A DNA stretch of 5,302 nucleotides, taken from positions 1 to 5,302 of the forward strand of contig VGDA01000286.1 in NCBI GenBank assembly GCA_016869915.1. Reading direction: 5' to 3'. A program made the position numbers and the translations under genes. The stretch's first letter is position 1. Every line of letters begins with the position of its first letter. This DNA is from Alphaproteobacteria bacterium (GTDB taxonomy: Bacteria > Pseudomonadota > Alphaproteobacteria > CACIAM-22H2). Positions 1-5,302 of the stretch are shown one piece after another. The notes beneath the pieces were generated by a model. The model had not been told where the DNA came from and did not search any database. It was given only the letters and a program-made list of their open reading frames with translations.

Positions 1-50
1 GAGGCGCATGGCCGGAAAGGCGAGGAGGGTCGCGCAGGCGGTCGCGAGGC

Positions 51-80
51 TTGGCAACGCGCCGGGGTTTCTAGTATAGC
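51..80 (+). promoter_or_regulatory. candidate sigma-70-type promoter for petABC
   Basis: A TTGGCA hexamer (51-56, one mismatch to the -35 consensus) is followed 18 bases later by TATAGC (75-80, four of six matches to the -10 consensus). This lies in the least GC-rich patch of the first 100 bases. Transcription would start near 87 and give a petA leader of about 255 nt. The same bases read on the minus strand give TATACT (78 to 73), a better -10 match but with no recognisable -35 at the usual distance, so a divergent promoter is possible. The element was found by eye only, and a promoter closer to petA is not excluded. Confidence 0.35.
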
Positions 81-341
81 CCTCCGCGTCGTTTCGCATG
101 CCGTTGGCGCTCCTTCCTGACCGATGCGGCAGGATGTCGCATCGATGGTCCGCGGGCGTTTTGGGATCAAGTATTCCACCAGGCATTGCGAGACTGTTCC
201 GGCGATTCATGGATATCCCCGACAGGCGGCCGCCGGACGGTGCCGCCCGCTGTGGGCGGGATTTGCGGAACGTGCCTCGCAGGGCATGGCGGATGACAGG
301 GGCCGGGGCCTGCCCGGCTTTTTGAGGCGACGAGGGAACGA
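81..341 (+). other. petABC upstream/leader region without a supported gene
   Basis: No credible coding region was found between the candidate promoter and petA. Small inverted repeats are visible: CCGCCC/GGGCGG (243-248 with 254-259, loop GCTGT), TGCC/GGCA (273-276 with 283-286), and the stronger GCCGGG/CCCGGC with a T run (302-323, listed separately). The first two are short and could be chance in GC-rich DNA. Plus-strand open frames here encode arginine-rich, low-complexity products and have no ribosome binding site. The stretch is most simply a structured 5' untranslated leader, or the gap between petA and a divergent gene off the left edge. Confidence 0.4.
302..323 (+). terminator. intrinsic-terminator-like hairpin in the petA leader (possible attenuator)
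   Basis: GCCGGG (302-307) pairs perfectly with CCCGGC (313-318) across a five-base loop (GCCTG), and the stem is followed at once by TTTTT (319-323). G-U and A-U pairs between 298-301 and 319-322 could lengthen the stem. This is the shape of a Rho-independent terminator on the plus strand. It ends only 18 bases before the petA start codon, with the petA ribosome binding site just downstream. It could end transcripts entering from the left, attenuate petABC, or be a chance GC-rich hairpin. I found no convincing antiterminator partner by eye. Confidence 0.45.
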
Positions 342-905
342 ATGGGCAGTTCAGGGACGTCCCCCGCAGCGGCGGGACATCAGGGCCAGGAGACGCGCAG
401 GGATTTCCTCTATCTCGCCGCCGGGGGCTTCGGCGCGGTGGGCGTCGGCGCCACGCTCTGGCCGTTCATCCACTCCATGAACCCAGCGGCCGACGTGCTG
501 GCGCTGGCGTCGACCGAGGTCGACCTCAAGCCGATCCAGCAGGGCCAGCGCATCACGGTGACGTGGCGCGGCAAGCCGGTCTTCATCGACCATCGCACCG
601 CGGAGCAGATCAAGTCCGCGCGCGACGTCGGGCTCCAGCAACTTCCCGACCCCCAGGCCGACCAGAAGCGCGTCAAGGCGGGCAAGGACCAGTGGCTGGT
701 CGTGCTCGGCGTCTGTACGCATCTCGGCTGCGTCCCGCTCGGGCAGAAATCGGGCGAGTCGAAGGGCGAATACGGCGGCTGGTTCTGCCCCTGCCACGGC
801 TCGCACTACGACACGTCGGGGCGCATCCGGAAGGGACCGGCGCCGAAGAACCTCGAGGTTCCCGACTTCGCGTTCACCAACGACACGACAATCCGGATCG
901 GTTGA
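342..905 (+). CDS. petA: ubiquinol–cytochrome c reductase iron-sulfur subunit (Rieske protein)
   Basis: This 187-residue protein is the Rieske [2Fe-2S] subunit of the cytochrome bc1 complex. It takes one electron from ubiquinol at the Qo site and passes it to cytochrome c1 on the periplasmic side. The N-terminus has a twin-arginine signal (TRRDFL, residues 18-23) followed by one membrane anchor (about 22-44) and the flexible hinge (ADVLALAS, 50-57). Cluster ligands are Cys125 and His127 (CTHLGC) and Cys149 and His152 (CPCHGS). Cys130 and Cys151 form the usual disulfide, and Ser154 and Tyr156, which tune the potential, are present. The length fits bacterial homologues. The ATG at 342 has GAGGGA five bases or fewer upstream (332-337), and no in-frame ATG precedes it. 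It is the first gene of the petABC operon, and petB begins 10 bases after its stop. Confidence 0.97.
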   Translation: MGSSGTSPAAAGHQGQETRRDFLYLAAGGFGAVGVGATLWPFIHSMNPAADVLALASTEVDLKPIQQGQRITVTWRGKPVFIDHRTAEQIKSARDVGLQQLPDPQADQKRVKAGKDQWLVVLGVCTHLGCVPLGQKSGESKGEYGGWFCPCHGSHYDTSGRIRKGPAPKNLEVPDFAFTNDTTIRIG

Positions 906-915
906 GGCGACGGCC

Positions 916-2217
916 ATGGCCAAGGACAGCGCGTTCTTCAGCAACCCGACGGTCAAGTGGATCGAGCACCGGCTGCCGATCTTCTCGTTCCTCGATCACA
1001 GCCTCGGCTCGCAGTACCCGACGCCGCGCAACCTGAACTACTTCTGGAACTTCGGCTCGCTCGCGGGCTTCATGCTCGTGGTCATGATCCTGTCGGGCGT
1101 GTTCCTGGCGATGAACTACACGCCGCATGTCGACCATGCGTTCAATTCCGTCGAGCGCATCATGCGCGACGTGAACTACGGCTGGCTGATCCGCTACATC
1201 CACATGAACGGCGCCTCGATGTTCTTCATCGTGGTGTTCATCCACATCTTCCGCGGCCTGTATTTCGGCTCGTACAAGCCGCCGCGCGAGATCCTCTGGT
1301 GGCTGGGGATCGTCATCCTTCTGCTGATGATGGCGACCGCCTTCATGGGCTACGTCCTGCCCTGGGGCCAGATGAGCTTCTGGGGCGCCACGGTCATCAC
1401 CAACCTCTTCTCGGCGATCCCGCTGGTCGGCGACAAGATCGTGACGCTGCTCTGGGGCGGCTTCTCGGTCGACAACGCGACGCTCAACCGCTTCTTTGCG
1501 CTGCACTACCTGCTGCCGTTCGTGATCGCGGGCGTGGTCGTGCTGCACATCTGGGCGTTGCATGTCCACGGCTCCAACAACCCGCTGGGCATCGACACGC
1601 GCGGGCCGCAGGACACGATCCCCTTCCATCCCTACTACACGATCAAGGACGCGTTCGGCCTCGCCGCGTTCATGATCTTCTTCGCGTTCTTCGTCTTCTT
1701 CGCGCCGAACTATCTCGGGCATCCCGACAACTACATCCCCGCGAACCCGATGGTGACGCCCGCGCATATCGTGCCGGAATGGTACTTCCTGCCGTTCTAC
1801 GCGATCCTGCGCTCGGTCACTTTCAACATCCTGTTCATCGACGCCAAGCTCGGCGGCGTGCTCGCGATGTTCGGGTCGATCCTGATCCTGTTCCTGCTGC
1901 CCTGGCTGGACACCAGCCGCGTGCGATCGGGCCGGTTCCGTCCCGTCTTCAAGGTCTTCTTCTGGATCTTCGTCGTGGTCTGCTTCCTTCTGGGCTGGGT
2001 CGGCGGCCAGAGCGCGGATGCGAGCATCGCGGGCATCCCGCTGCTGCGCATCGGCCAGTTCTGCACCTTCTGGTACTTCGCCCACTTCGTCGTGATCCTG
2101 CCGCTGCTGGGATGGTTCGAGCGTCCCCGTCCGTTGCCGATCTCGATCAGCCAACCCGTGCTGGGAGGCGGACGCATCGCCTCCGGCGCGGCCGCCAAGC
2201 CGATGGAGAAGGCGTGA
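916..2217 (+). CDS. petB: cytochrome b of the bc1 complex
   Basis: This 433-residue membrane protein carries the Qo and Qi quinone sites and both b hemes of complex III. It is a full-length one-piece cytochrome b, not the split b6/subunit IV form. About eight membrane helices are visible (roughly 44-67, 97-117, 127-150, 190-213, 245-266, 308-332, 344-364, 374-400). The heme ligand pairs lie on helices B and D: His96 and His197 for the low-potential heme, His110 and His211 for the high-potential heme, each with the expected 14-residue step. The Qo-site PEWY motif is at 287-290, and LPWGQMSFWG (148-157) forms the conserved C-helix/cd region. A hydrophilic tail follows residue 400. GAGG (904-907), which overlaps the petA stop codon, is eight bases from the ATG and supports this start. 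The petB stop overlaps the petC start. Confidence 0.98.
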   Translation: MAKDSAFFSNPTVKWIEHRLPIFSFLDHSLGSQYPTPRNLNYFWNFGSLAGFMLVVMILSGVFLAMNYTPHVDHAFNSVERIMRDVNYGWLIRYIHMNGASMFFIVVFIHIFRGLYFGSYKPPREILWWLGIVILLLMMATAFMGYVLPWGQMSFWGATVITNLFSAIPLVGDKIVTLLWGGFSVDNATLNRFFALHYLLPFVIAGVVVLHIWALHVHGSNNPLGIDTRGPQDTIPFHPYYTIKDAFGLAAFMIFFAFFVFFAPNYLGHPDNYIPANPMVTPAHIVPEWYFLPFYAILRSVTFNILFIDAKLGGVLAMFGSILILFLLPWLDTSRVRSGRFRPVFKVFFWIFVVVCFLLGWVGGQSADASIAGIPLLRIGQFCTFWYFAHFVVILPLLGWFERPRPLPISISQPVLGGGRIASGAAAKPMEKA

Positions 2218-3011
2218 TGGTCCGGATGCGCGAACTCGTCCTGGCCGGTGCGCTGGCGTTCGGCATCGCCGGAGCCGCCGGTGCGGCGGAGGCCCCCAAG
2301 CCGCCGGCGCAGTCCTGGTCCTTCGAGGGCATCTTCGGCACCTTCGACCGTGCGGCGCTCCAGCGCGGCTACCAGGTCTACAAGGAGGTCTGCGCCGGAT
2401 GCCACGCGCTGAACCAGATCCGCTACCGCGACCTGGGCGGCGGCACGGGTGCCGCGCATGAACCGCTGGTCGGCCTCGGCTTCTCCGAGGCCGAGGTCAA
2501 GGCGATCGCCGCCGAATACACGGTGATGGATGGCCCGAACGACGACGGCGAGATGTTCGAGCGTCCTGCGCGTCCGGCCGACCGGCTGCGCAAGCCCTTC
2601 CCCAACGAGAAGGCCGCGCGCGCCGCGAACAACGGCGCCTATCCGCTCGACCTGTCGCTGATCGTCGACGCCCGGCAGGACGGGGCGAACTACGTCTACG
2701 CGCTTCTGACCGGCTACGTCGACCCGCCGCCGAGCGTGAAGCTGGGCGAGGGGATGCACTACAACGCCTGGTTCGCAGGCCACCAGATCGCGATGGCCGC
2801 GCCGCTCTCCGATGACCGCGTCGCCTATGCCGACGGCACCAATGCTACCGTGTCGCAGATGGCGAAGGACGTGACGACGTTCCTCGCCTGGGCTTCCGAG
2901 CCGAACCTGGAGGCCCGCAAGGCCCTCGGCGTGAAGGTGATCCTGTTCCTGATCATCCTCACCGGGCTGCTCTACGCGGCGAAGCGCAAGGTCTGGTCGT
3001 CCCTCCACTGA
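2217..3011 (+). CDS. petC: cytochrome c1 of the bc1 complex
   Basis: This 264-residue protein accepts electrons from the Rieske cluster and hands them to a soluble or membrane c-type cytochrome. A signal peptide (1 to about 23, ending AGAAGAA) exports it. Heme c is attached at CAGCH (Cys59, Cys62, His63), and Met193 in IAMAAPL is the probable sixth ligand. A C-terminal helix (about 238-254) anchors it, followed by a basic cytoplasmic tail (AAKRKVW). Arg153 in DARQDG matches the conserved heme-propionate arginine region. Only the two heme cysteines occur, so no structural disulfide can form. Two usually proline-rich motifs are altered: PPDLS reads PLDLS (143-147) and the Met ligand is followed by AAPL rather than PPL. 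The ATG at 2217 overlaps the petB TGA (TGATG) and has GGAGAAGG (2205-2212) four bases upstream. An ATG at 2226 is an alternative start. Confidence 0.97.
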   Translation: MVRMRELVLAGALAFGIAGAAGAAEAPKPPAQSWSFEGIFGTFDRAALQRGYQVYKEVCAGCHALNQIRYRDLGGGTGAAHEPLVGLGFSEAEVKAIAAEYTVMDGPNDDGEMFERPARPADRLRKPFPNEKAARAANNGAYPLDLSLIVDARQDGANYVYALLTGYVDPPPSVKLGEGMHYNAWFAGHQIAMAAPLSDDRVAYADGTNATVSQMAKDVTTFLAWASEPNLEARKALGVKVILFLIILTGLLYAAKRKVWSSLH

Positions 3012-3099
3012 GCCGCCCGCCGCCCGGCCTACTCTCGAGGCTGCGCGGCGGCGATCGCGGGCGCTGGACCGCGCCTTCCACGAGGCGCCTCGCGGGGAC

Positions 3100-3125
3100 G
3101 GGCGGATCCAGCGGATCCGCCCTTT
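3100..3125 (+). terminator. Rho-independent terminator after petABC
   Basis: GGGCGGATCC (3100-3109) and GGATCCGCCC (3113-3122) form a perfect 10-base-pair stem with a three-base AGC loop, followed by TTT (3123-3125). The short T run follows the stem only in the plus direction. On the minus strand the stem is followed by a C-rich stretch, so it best serves petABC. It lies 88 bases after the petC stop and 38 bases beyond the end of the convergent 40-codon ORF, so its symmetric stem may also stall transcripts from the other side. Other GC-rich inverted repeats nearby (CGAGGCGCCTCG at 3081-3092; GGCGC/GCGCC at 3060-3075) lack T runs. Confidence 0.7.
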
Positions 3126-3160
3126 GCGCTCCTGGGGCTCGCGTCCGGGCCGGCTGCCCG

Positions 3161-3283
3161 TCAGAGGCAGCCCAGCCACATCAGGTCGAGCAGCAGCGCA
3201 GGGCCGCGCGCCGCCCAGGCGGCCAGCCCCAGCGACACGAAGGCGATCGCGCCGAACGCGAACCAGCGCGGCATGCCGTGCAT
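3161..3283 (-). CDS. 40-residue putative membrane peptide coupled to the MFS transporter
   Basis: A 40-codon ORF starts inside the stop of the transporter gene (TGATG at 3285 to 3281, minus strand), which is the classic arrangement for translational coupling. The peptide begins MHGMPRW and has one hydrophobic segment (about residues 8-24, FAFGAIAFVSLGLAAWA). Then come ARGP, a second short hydrophobic stretch LLLDLMW, and the ending LGCL with a single cysteine near the C-terminus. A one-helix inner-membrane peptide is the plain reading. I do not recognise a named family and assign no function. Its position implies co-expression with the transporter and a possible accessory role, which is inference. 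A G-rich stretch precedes the ATG but there is no textbook ribosome binding site. The ATG at 3274 (Met4) is an alternative start. Confidence 0.55.
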   Translation of the reverse strand: MHGMPRWFAFGAIAFVSLGLAAWAARGPALLLDLMWLGCL

Positions 3284-4506
3284 CACGCCGCCCCCGCCGG
3301 CGCCAGGCGCCTGACCGGTTGCTCGCGGATCGGCCAGTGCAGCAGCGCCGCGGCGACGCCCAGCGCCACCGATATCCACCACATCGCGTCGTAGTTCCCG
3401 ACCATGTCGTAGATCCTCCCGCCCAGCCAGGAGCCGAGGAAGGACCCGAACTGGTGCGAGAAGAACACGAAGCCGTAGAGCATCGACATGTAGGCCGGGC
3501 CGAACAGCGTCGCCACGAGCCCGCTGGTGAGCGGGACCGTCGACAGCCAGAGCAGGCCGAGCGAGGCGCCGAAGGCGAGCACCGTGAACTCGTTCTTGGG
3601 CGCGAGGATGAAGGCGAGGAACACCGCGGCGCGCGCGAGGTAGAGCAGGGCCAGCAGGTTCTTCTTCACGTAGCGCCCGCCGAGCACGCCCGCGGCGTAG
3701 GACCCGACGATGTTGAAAAGGCCGGTGAGCGCCAGCGTCCAAGCCGCGAGGTCAGCCGGCAGGCCCTGGTCGCCGAGGAAGGCGGGCAGGTGCGTCGCCA
3801 CGAAGACGACATGGAAGCCGCAGACGAAGAACCCCGCGGTCAGCAGCCAGAAGCCGCGGTGGCGGAAGGCCTCGGCGAGCGCCTCGCGCAGCGTCTGCGT
3901 CGCCGCCGAGGCCTGCTGGGCCGCCACCGGCACGTCGCGCAGCATCCAGAGCAGCGGCAGCATCGCCATCGCCGTGGCCGACATCGCCACGAAGGCTCCC
4001 TGCCAGCCGAGGCCGCCGATGAGCGCCTGGGTATAGGGAACCATCGTGAACTGGCCGACCGAGCCGCCGGCCATCAGGATGCCGAGCGCGAGCGACCGGC
4101 GCTCCGCCGGCACCATGCGCCCCACCGCGCCGATCAGCGTGCCCTGGCCGCCGGCGGCGAGCGCCGCGCCGATCAGCACGTTGCCGAGCACGATCTCCAC
4201 CGGCCCGCTCGTGATGGAGAGGACGCAGAGTCCGGCCGCGTAGAGCAGCGTTCCCGCGACGCCCGTGCGCGCGGCGCCGAACCGGTCCGCCAGCGCGCCG
4301 AAGAAGGGCGACAGGGCGCCCCAGAGCAGGTTCTGCAGCCCCACGGCGAAGGTGAAGAGTTCCCGGCCCATGCCGAAATCGCTGCTGATCGGCTTCACGA
4401 ACAGGCCGAAGCCCGAGCGCAGCCCCATCGCGATGGTCATCACGCTCGCCGTGGCGGCGACCACGGCCCACATGCGGGGCGTGATGGCTGGGGCTGGACT
4501 GGACAT
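3283..4506 (-). CDS. major facilitator superfamily (MFS) transporter, substrate unknown
   Basis: This 407-residue inner-membrane protein has the composition and length of a 12-helix MFS permease. Helix 1 (about 12-36) carries GLRSGFGLFVKPI, a pattern I associate with monocarboxylate-transporter-like and oxalate/formate-antiporter-like MFS members. The loop between helices 2 and 3 holds the MFS signature as GALADRFGAAR (70-80), with a degenerate counterpart GVLGGRYVKKN (273-283) in the second half. A hydrophilic central loop (about 190-216, rich in Ala, Gln and Arg) separates the two six-helix halves. An organic-anion substrate is a guess from resemblance only. The ATG at 4506 is the first in frame but has no clear Shine-Dalgarno sequence; Met12 is an alternative and has none either. 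The gene is convergent with petC, divergent from mtnP, and its stop overlaps the small downstream ORF. Confidence 0.9.
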   Translation of the reverse strand: MSSPAPAITPRMWAVVAATASVMTIAMGLRSGFGLFVKPISSDFGMGRELFTFAVGLQNLLWGALSPFFGALADRFGAARTGVAGTLLYAAGLCVLSITSGPVEIVLGNVLIGAALAAGGQGTLIGAVGRMVPAERRSLALGILMAGGSVGQFTMVPYTQALIGGLGWQGAFVAMSATAMAMLPLLWMLRDVPVAAQQASAATQTLREALAEAFRHRGFWLLTAGFFVCGFHVVFVATHLPAFLGDQGLPADLAAWTLALTGLFNIVGSYAAGVLGGRYVKKNLLALLYLARAAVFLAFILAPKNEFTVLAFGASLGLLWLSTVPLTSGLVATLFGPAYMSMLYGFVFFSHQFGSFLGSWLGGRIYDMVGNYDAMWWISVALGVAAALLHWPIREQPVRRLAPAGAA

Positions 4507-4583
4507 GGGCGGCGAGTCTAAACGCGAACCGCGCGGGTTGCGCGCCCCAAATCGCCGCCTCGCGCGGGAAACGGAGAGACAGC
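4507..4583. promoter_or_regulatory. divergent intergenic region between the MFS gene and mtnP
   Basis: These 77 bases separate two genes transcribed away from each other and should hold both promoters, unless transcription starts inside a neighbour. On the minus strand TAGACT (4520 to 4515) is a four-of-six match to a -10 box for the transporter, but no -35 fits. On the plus strand TTGCGC (4538-4543) resembles a -35 box without a -10 at the right distance. AACC/GGTT flanks GCGCG (4527-4539), and CGCGCGGG occurs at 4530 and 4561, 31 bases apart; either could be an operator or chance. The mtnP ribosome binding site GGAG (4573-4576) lies at the right end. Confidence 0.3.
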
Positions 4584-5302
4584 ATGGCCAGCCAGACCGC
4601 CCTTCCGCCCGGAACGCCCCCGCTGCTCGGCATCATCGGCGGCAGCGGCGTCTACGAGATCGACGGGCTCAGGAACGTGCAGTGGCAGCGTGTCCTCTCG
4701 CCCTGGGGCGAGCCTTCCGACGAGCTGATGTTCGGCGAGCTCGACGGCCAGCGCCTTGTCTTCCTGCCGCGCCACGGGCGCGGGCACCGCATCCCGCCCT
4801 CGCAGCTCAACTACCGCGCCAACATCGACGTGCTGAAGCGCGCGGGGTGCACGGAGCTGCTCTCCGTCTCCGCGGTCGGCAGCCTGCGCGAGGACCTGCC
4901 TCCTGGCAGCTTCGTGGTCTGCGACCAGTTCATCGACCGCAGCTTCGCGCGCGAGAAGTCGTTCTTCGGTCCCGGCTGCGTGGCGCATGTCTCGATGGCG
5001 GATCCGGTCTGCCGGCGCATGGGCGACGCGCTCGAGGCGGCGGGCCGCGCGGCCGGCATCGCGCTGCGCCGCGGCGGCACCTACCTGACGATGGAGGGGC
5101 CGCAATTCTCGACCCGCGCGGAGTCCCGCCTCTACCGGCAATGGGGCTGCGACGTGATCGGCATGACCAACATGCCGGAGGCCAAGCTCGCCCGCGAGGC
5201 CGAGCTCTGCTACGCGACCGTCGCCATGGTCACCGACTACGATTGCTGGCACGACGGTCACGACCACGTGACCGTCGACGCGGTGATCAAGGTCCTGCAC
5301 TC
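4584..5302 (+). CDS. mtnP: S-methyl-5'-thioadenosine phosphorylase, 3' end cut by the window
   Basis: The enzyme splits methylthioadenosine, a by-product of polyamine synthesis, with phosphate into adenine and 5-methylthioribose 1-phosphate in the cytoplasm. The 239 codons present lack roughly the last 50 residues of the usual length of about 290. Visible motifs, in order, are GIIGGSG (16-22, phosphate loop), RHGRGH (63-68), SAVGSLRED (96-104), DQFIDR (114-119), TMEGPQFSTRAES (169-181) and MTNMPEAKLARE (194-205). TDYDCW follows (217-222); its Asp218 and Asp220 favour a 6-aminopurine, as in methylthioadenosine phosphorylases rather than guanosine/inosine phosphorylases. The ATG at 4584 has GGAG seven bases upstream, and the purine-loop motif sits at the expected distance from it. 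The gene diverges from the transporter. Whether an adenine phosphoribosyltransferase gene follows cannot be seen. Confidence 0.95.
   Translation, partial: MASQTALPPGTPPLLGIIGGSGVYEIDGLRNVQWQRVLSPWGEPSDELMFGELDGQRLVFLPRHGRGHRIPPSQLNYRANIDVLKRAGCTELLSVSAVGSLREDLPPGSFVVCDQFIDRSFAREKSFFGPGCVAHVSMADPVCRRMGDALEAAGRAAGIALRRGGTYLTMEGPQFSTRAESRLYRQWGCDVIGMTNMPEAKLAREAELCYATVAMVTDYDCWHDGHDHVTVDAVIKVLH

Noticed and set aside
157..170. Possible FNR-type box ending in ATCAA (166-170)
   Set aside because: Only one half-site matches; the partner half (CGTTT instead of TTGAT) does not.
98..325. Plus-strand 75-codon ORF in the petA leader, ending just after the terminator-like T run
   Set aside because: The product is arginine-rich and featureless, there is no ribosome binding site before the ATG, and it overlaps a second equally long frame. 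Its stop lying at the TTGAGGCGACG repeat is curious but not enough.
874..2154. 426-codon minus-strand ORF antisense to petB
   Set aside because: It is a mirror frame of a strongly supported cytochrome b gene. The product is an Arg/Asp/Glu/His-rich low-complexity string typical of antisense reading in GC-rich DNA.
957..2216. Plus-strand frame running in phase into petC, which would give a 684-residue fusion
   Set aside because: The part before 2217 is an arginine-rich out-of-frame reading of petB. The real petC start has its own ribosome binding site and signal peptide.
3081..3092. Perfect palindrome CGAGGCGCCTCG as a second terminator or operator
   Set aside because: It has no usable loop and no T run, and short GC palindromes are common by chance here.
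1797..3179. 460-codon minus-strand ORF spanning the petB end, petC and the terminator
   Set aside because: It crosses two certain genes and the terminator stem, and shows no domain-like pattern; long stop-free antisense frames are expected at this GC content.
3124..4521. 465-codon plus-strand ORF opposite the MFS gene
   Set aside because: The product is an Arg/Glu/His/Ala-rich low-complexity mirror of the hydrophobic transporter, and it extends through both intergenic borders.
4530..4568. Direct repeat CGCGCGGG spaced 31 bases as an operator pair
   Set aside because: Eight-base all-G/C matches are expected by chance in such DNA. It is only mentioned within the intergenic entry.
4518..5300. 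260-codon minus-strand ORF opposite mtnP
   Set aside because: The plus strand encodes an unmistakable methylthioadenosine phosphorylase with all family motifs, so this is its antisense shadow.

Overview
The window is GC-rich throughout and carries a bacterial respiratory operon followed by a transporter locus and the start of a nucleoside-salvage gene. The three-gene order Rieske–cytochrome b–cytochrome c1, a cytochrome b of one continuous 433-residue chain, and the style of the protein sequences all point to an alphaproteobacterium. A Rhodospirillales-like or Acetobacteraceae-like member is my best guess; that is inference, not a database result.

Layout. Positions 1-341 hold no gene I can defend. 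They contain a candidate promoter (51-80), a leader of about 255 nt and, 18 bases before the first start codon, a hairpin followed by five T residues that looks like an intrinsic terminator. Positions 342-3011 (+) are petA, petB and petC, which encode all three catalytic subunits of the cytochrome bc1 complex (complex III). The genes are tightly packed: a 10-base gap, then a stop/start overlap. A strong hairpin with a short T run (3100-3125) closes the operon. On the opposite strand, convergent with petC, lie a 407-residue major facilitator transporter (4506 to 3283) and a 40-codon membrane-peptide ORF whose start overlaps the transporter's stop (3283 to 3161). A 77-base divergent gap separates the transporter from mtnP (4584 onward, +), an S-methyl-5'-thioadenosine phosphorylase cut off by the window edge.

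How the parts work together. PetA, PetB and PetC oxidise ubiquinol at the periplasmic side of the inner membrane, pass electrons to a c-type cytochrome and pump protons by the Q cycle. All heme and iron-sulfur ligands are present, so the complex should be functional. MtnP removes methylthioadenosine left over from polyamine (and possibly acyl-homoserine-lactone) synthesis and releases adenine. The transporter's substrate cannot be read from the sequence.

I see no clearly novel multi-gene system here. The points most worth a second look are the terminator-like hairpin directly ahead of petA, the small coupled ORF after the transporter, and two substitutions in normally conserved heme-pocket motifs of cytochrome c1. 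I see no tRNA, rRNA, CRISPR array, insertion sequence or origin.
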